From Serilophus lunatus (lineage: Eukaryota; Chordata; Aves; Passeriformes; Eurylaimidae): a stretch of 64,000 nucleotides of DNA. The stretch spans positions 1,048,258 to 1,112,257 of the forward strand of contig VXBA01005459.1 in the NCBI GenBank assembly GCA_013399895.1. Reading direction: 5' to 3'. This document shows positions 62,696 to 64,000 of the stretch, in pieces; within the stretch, counting starts at the first letter, position 1; every line of letters begins with the position of its first letter. The notes beneath the pieces were generated by a model. It was not told the origin of the DNA, did not search any database, and saw only the letters and a program-made list of their open reading frames with translations. The position numbers were made by a program, and so were the translations under genes.

Positions 62696-64000
62696 AGCAT
62701 TTATCAGGAGAAAGTGTCTGGAAGAACCAAAATTTAATATTCTTTCTTCGATATGACACTTTTTGTTGTGAAATGTGATTTATATAGTGAGGGGATGACA
62801 CTGTTACAATGTGTACTGTGTCCTGTTTTCTAGAATTTATTTGAAATCACTTTTAACTTCAAATATTTTTTCCAGATGAATAATTTTTCGTGTGTCCCTT
62901 TCATCTTTAAATTAGTTTGATTTATCTCTTTTGTCCTGATGACAATTATGAATTTTTTTGTGATAGTAATGCTTTTGTGATACTTTGTTATTATATGCAG
63001 GAAATAGTTTTGAAGTATTTTGCACAAGATGAATACCCACGTTTTAATTGGACATCTTTTGATTTGAGAGTGTCTTATAAACTGGAGTTGTCTAAATCTG
63101 GATGGAGTTCACACATCCATCTGGTGAGAAAAGCAAGACTTTTTTTGGGAAGATATGCATATAAAGAAAGCATGTCCAGATCTACAGATTTAAACTTTTT
63201 GCGATAATCATTAACTGTATCAAAATGCTTTTTGCTTGATTATGCAGTGAGCACAGGCTTTATAGATTTTATTAACTGTATTTTTGAGAATTGTGAGAAA
63301 GTTGTATTTTGTCAGCTAGTCACCAGTCTCAGAAAATACATGTATCTGTATTACCTGCCTGCTGCAAGCAGCAAATTCTATGATCTGAGCATGCTTCTCT
63401 GAAATGGCCCAGTATATATTTCATCTAACTATGCAGATTCTTTTCTTCAGTAAGCTTTCCTGTGTGTGTATTTTCTTGTGTCCATTATCAGGCTGGGCAG
63501 TCCTACCATTTATTTTTACTACCACTGTGTACTGCAGGGGGTTGGCTTCCTGCTGGAAATAAAATCACCTTTTTATGAGATAATTCAGAAAATCGGACAA
63601 TACACGCAAATGTATTGTAGGCTGTGATAGTGAGTCATAAATTCGGGCTAAGAATGTTTTAATTGTAGTATCTTTTTCTTCTGTGGAGAATAAATACAAA
63701 TCCAACTAAGGTATTTTTGCAATATTACCAGGGTAGTTTTCTTATATGCAGTTTCATTTCTTATGAAAGTTGGGCTTTACATGCAGATTTAAATTGTTAA
63801 TAAGTCCATGAAAATTCAGTGAGAGACAAAATTTCATCTTTTATGTTCAGCCATGAAAAAAACAACCCCAAAAAGAAACCAACAAGAGTCCTCAATCAGC
63901 TCTTACTACAATTTAATTATTTATTTTATCTAGACTATTACATTTTTTTTAATGAAGGACACTTTTTCTTATACTTTGAATAAATCAGGTTATTTTAGTG
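62696..64000. other. No confirmed gene; one exon-like segment
   Basis: Intergenic AT-rich sequence apart from the exon-like open segment at 63001-63123, which is described as a finding and not called as a gene because I recognise no protein family. Confidence 0.45.

Overview
This window looks like vertebrate, most likely passerine bird, nuclear DNA. The main evidence is about a dozen CR1 LINE fragments with the CR1 3' tail (variants of TTCCAAC...ATTCTGTGATTCT), a short SINE with a tRNA-Ile-like head and a CR1-like tail (the architecture of TguSINE1, known from passerines), and a GT-AG-spliced vertebrate gene. No bacterial, viral or CRISPR-type system is visible.

The only protein-coding gene I can support is UFM1 (ubiquitin-fold modifier 1), on the minus strand at about 52.68-57.55 kb. 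I assembled it by eye from five short exons (57495-57551, 56762-56819, 54967-55006, 54535-54567, 52684-52751). All splice sites are GT-AG, the phases agree, and the total equals the 85-residue length of UFM1 once the initiator Met is counted. The ATG itself is not visible: the acceptor stands one base before codon 2, and no ATG exists on the minus strand for 577 bp upstream. The 5' end lies in a CpG island (about 57.35-58.11 kb) holding a small GC-rich minisatellite, a single N and a TGACGTG (UPRE-type) motif.

Region by region: 1-52 kb is AT-rich, gene-poor sequence with scattered CR1 pieces (2.6, 18.2, 37.8, 43.6, 46.5-47.5 and 48.1 kb), the tRNA-Ile-type SINE (12.2 kb), an unnamed interspersed repeat (45.6 kb), microsatellites and a 234-base assembly gap (46903-47136) inside a CR1 copy. 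52.7-57.6 kb is UFM1. 57.35-58.1 kb is the CpG island, with GC-rich CR1 copies on both sides. 58.6-64 kb is again gene-poor, with an ancient CR1/L3-like fragment (59.5 kb), a CR1-tail foldback (61.45 kb), a CR1 3' end (62.5 kb) and one unexplained exon-like open segment (63001-63123).

In human, UFM1 lies between TRPC4 and FREM2. If that order holds here, the 1-52 kb desert is the FREM2 side and 58-64 kb the TRPC4 side; this is inference. I found no convincing novel biological system. The points most worth a second look are the missing UFM1 start exon, the swapped C-terminal dipeptide, the tRNA-Ile SINE sharing its tail with another repeat in the window, and the possible divergent transcript upstream of UFM1.
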